DNA from: Actinomycetes bacterium
Lineage (GTDB): Bacteria; Actinomycetota; Actinomycetes; Actinomycetales; Demequinaceae
Length of the DNA: 22,383 nucleotides
Assembly (NCBI GenBank): GCA_023432235.1
Contig: JAEYUX010000171.1
Span: 1-22,383, forward strand
Direction: 5' to 3'
Under the pieces are notes generated by a model. That model saw only the letters and a list, made by a program, of their open reading frames with translations. It did not search any database and was not told where the DNA came from. This document shows, in pieces, positions 21,752 through 22,383 of the stretch (positions are counted from its first letter, which is position 1; each line of letters opens with the position of its first letter). The position numbers and the translations under genes are program-made.

Positions 21752-22186
21752 ATGACAGAGAACACCTCTTTCCCCGCACCGGACACGCCACCCGCGTCGA
21801 CGGCAATCACTCCGCAGCCCATGCTTGAATCCGAGGCGCGCACGTGGGCGATGCTCGCCCACATCCTCGCGGTCGTCGCCGCCCTCTTCTCCGGTGGCAC
21901 CATCGCGTTCATCGCGCCGCTCATGGTCTGGCTCATCTACAAAGAGCGCTCAGCCCTTGTTGCGCACCACGGCAAGGACAATCTCAATCTGCAGATCACC
22001 GTGCTCGTCGGTGGCGTCGCCGCGGTGCTCCTCGGCCTCCTCATGATGGTGATCGGCCTGTTCATCACGCTGCCGCTATGGGGCCTGTACGCGCTCTACG
22101 CGTTCATCATGATGATCGTCGCCGGGGTCAAGGCGAACCAGGGCGAGTACTACTCGATCCCCTTCAAGTTCAACTTCATCAAGTAG
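21752..22186 (+). CDS. DUF4870 membrane protein (third of three)
   Basis: This predicts 144 residues from the ATG at 21752. A proline-rich polar N-terminus (1-30, SFPAPDTPPASTAITPQP) precedes TWAMLAHILAVVAALFSGG, IAFIAPLMVWLIYKERSALVAHHGKDNLNLQ, and two further helices to about residue 125. The end GEYYSIPFKFNFIK matches the family tail. No ribosome-binding site precedes this ATG. A strong terminator lies 15 bases upstream, so it needs its own promoter or read-through, and neither is clear from the sequence. It ends 5 bases before the hemW stop on the other strand. Confidence 0.85.
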   Translation: MTENTSFPAPDTPPASTAITPQPMLESEARTWAMLAHILAVVAALFSGGTIAFIAPLMVWLIYKERSALVAHHGKDNLNLQITVLVGGVAAVLLGLLMMVIGLFITLPLWGLYALYAFIMMIVAGVKANQGEYYSIPFKFNFIK

Positions 22187-22191
22187 CGGTT

Positions 22192-22383
22192 CTAGGCCAA
22201 GGCACGGATCGCGGCGTCCGCAAGGAGCCGCCCGCGCCTCGTCAACACGAGCCGCCCACGCAGGGCCGACGCCCCGTCCACCACGCCATCGGCGATAAGG
22301 CGGGCAATCGCGTCGGCCTTGTCCGCTCCCACCGCGTCTCGCTCGAGCCCTTCCGCCAACCGCAGGCCAAGCATGATGCGTTC
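22192..22383 (-). CDS. hemW: HemW-type radical SAM protein, C-terminal end only
   Basis: Sixty-three residues are visible before the window ends: ERIMLGLRLAEGLERD at the start, with the C-terminal winged-helix-like part through GRLVLTRRGRLLADAAIRALA. The E-x-x-MLGLRL-x-x-GL motif is characteristic of HemW (formerly annotated as coproporphyrinogen III dehydrogenase-like). The radical SAM cysteines would lie upstream and cannot be checked. HemW moves heme to acceptor proteins. Its place next to hrcA, with small membrane genes between, fits actinobacterial gene order. Confidence 0.85.
   Translation of the reverse strand, partial: ERIMLGLRLAEGLERDAVGADKADAIARLIADGVVDGASALRGRLVLTRRGRLLADAAIRALA

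Noticed and set aside
1..22383. CRISPR arrays, tRNA genes, insertion sequences or phage genes
   Set aside because: I looked for direct repeats with spacers, cloverleaf patterns with CCA ends, transposase motifs and phage structural genes, and saw none. All large frames have housekeeping or small-membrane-protein explanations.

Overview
The window looks like chromosomal core sequence from a high-GC actinobacterium. The gene order and protein variants fit the Micrococcales best. Three markers support this: the actinobacterial-type LeuA, the hrcA-dnaJ-rsmE-HIT-phoH-ybeY-CNNM-era-leuA-recO-uppS block, and the dimeric GlyRS. Assignment below order is inference. Coding density is very high. No gap without a gene exceeds about 160 bases. 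I see no tRNA, rRNA, insertion sequence, prophage, CRISPR array or plasmid feature.

Layout. (1) 1-1227, plus strand: the 3' part of a DUF6941-like gene, then two small overlapping membrane-protein genes. (2) 1231-6813, minus strand, read from right to left: glyS, a YibE/F-type membrane protein, dusB, an unrecognised 153-aa gene, and dgt. (3) 6901-10433, plus strand: a zinc-uptake operon, znuA-znuC-znuB-zur, plus a VTT/DedA-like membrane gene. A Zur-type operator lies inside its promoter. (4) 10384-20894, minus strand: hrcA-dnaJ-rsmE-HIT-phoH-ybeY-CNNM/CBS-era, then leuA with its own leader-peptide attenuator, then recO and uppS. (5) 20994-22186, plus strand: three DUF4870 genes with a strong terminator between the second and third. 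(6) 22192-22383, minus strand: the 3' end of hemW.

How they work together. The znu operon is a self-contained zinc circuit: a lipoprotein binder, an ATPase, a permease and the zinc-sensing repressor, all behind one operator. The hrcA block joins heat-shock control (a perfect CIRCE element before hrcA) to a chaperone and to ribosome and rRNA maturation factors (RsmE, YbeY, PhoH, Era). Most genes in this block overlap by 4 bases and are probably translationally coupled. leuA carries a 14-residue leader peptide with three consecutive leucine codons, followed by a perfect 11-bp hairpin. This is a readable leucine attenuator.

I did not find a convincing undescribed multi-gene system. The most interesting signals are regulatory: the leucine attenuator, apparently leaderless promoters at znuA, leuL and possibly dgt, and a histidine-rich tail on the zinc ABC ATPase.
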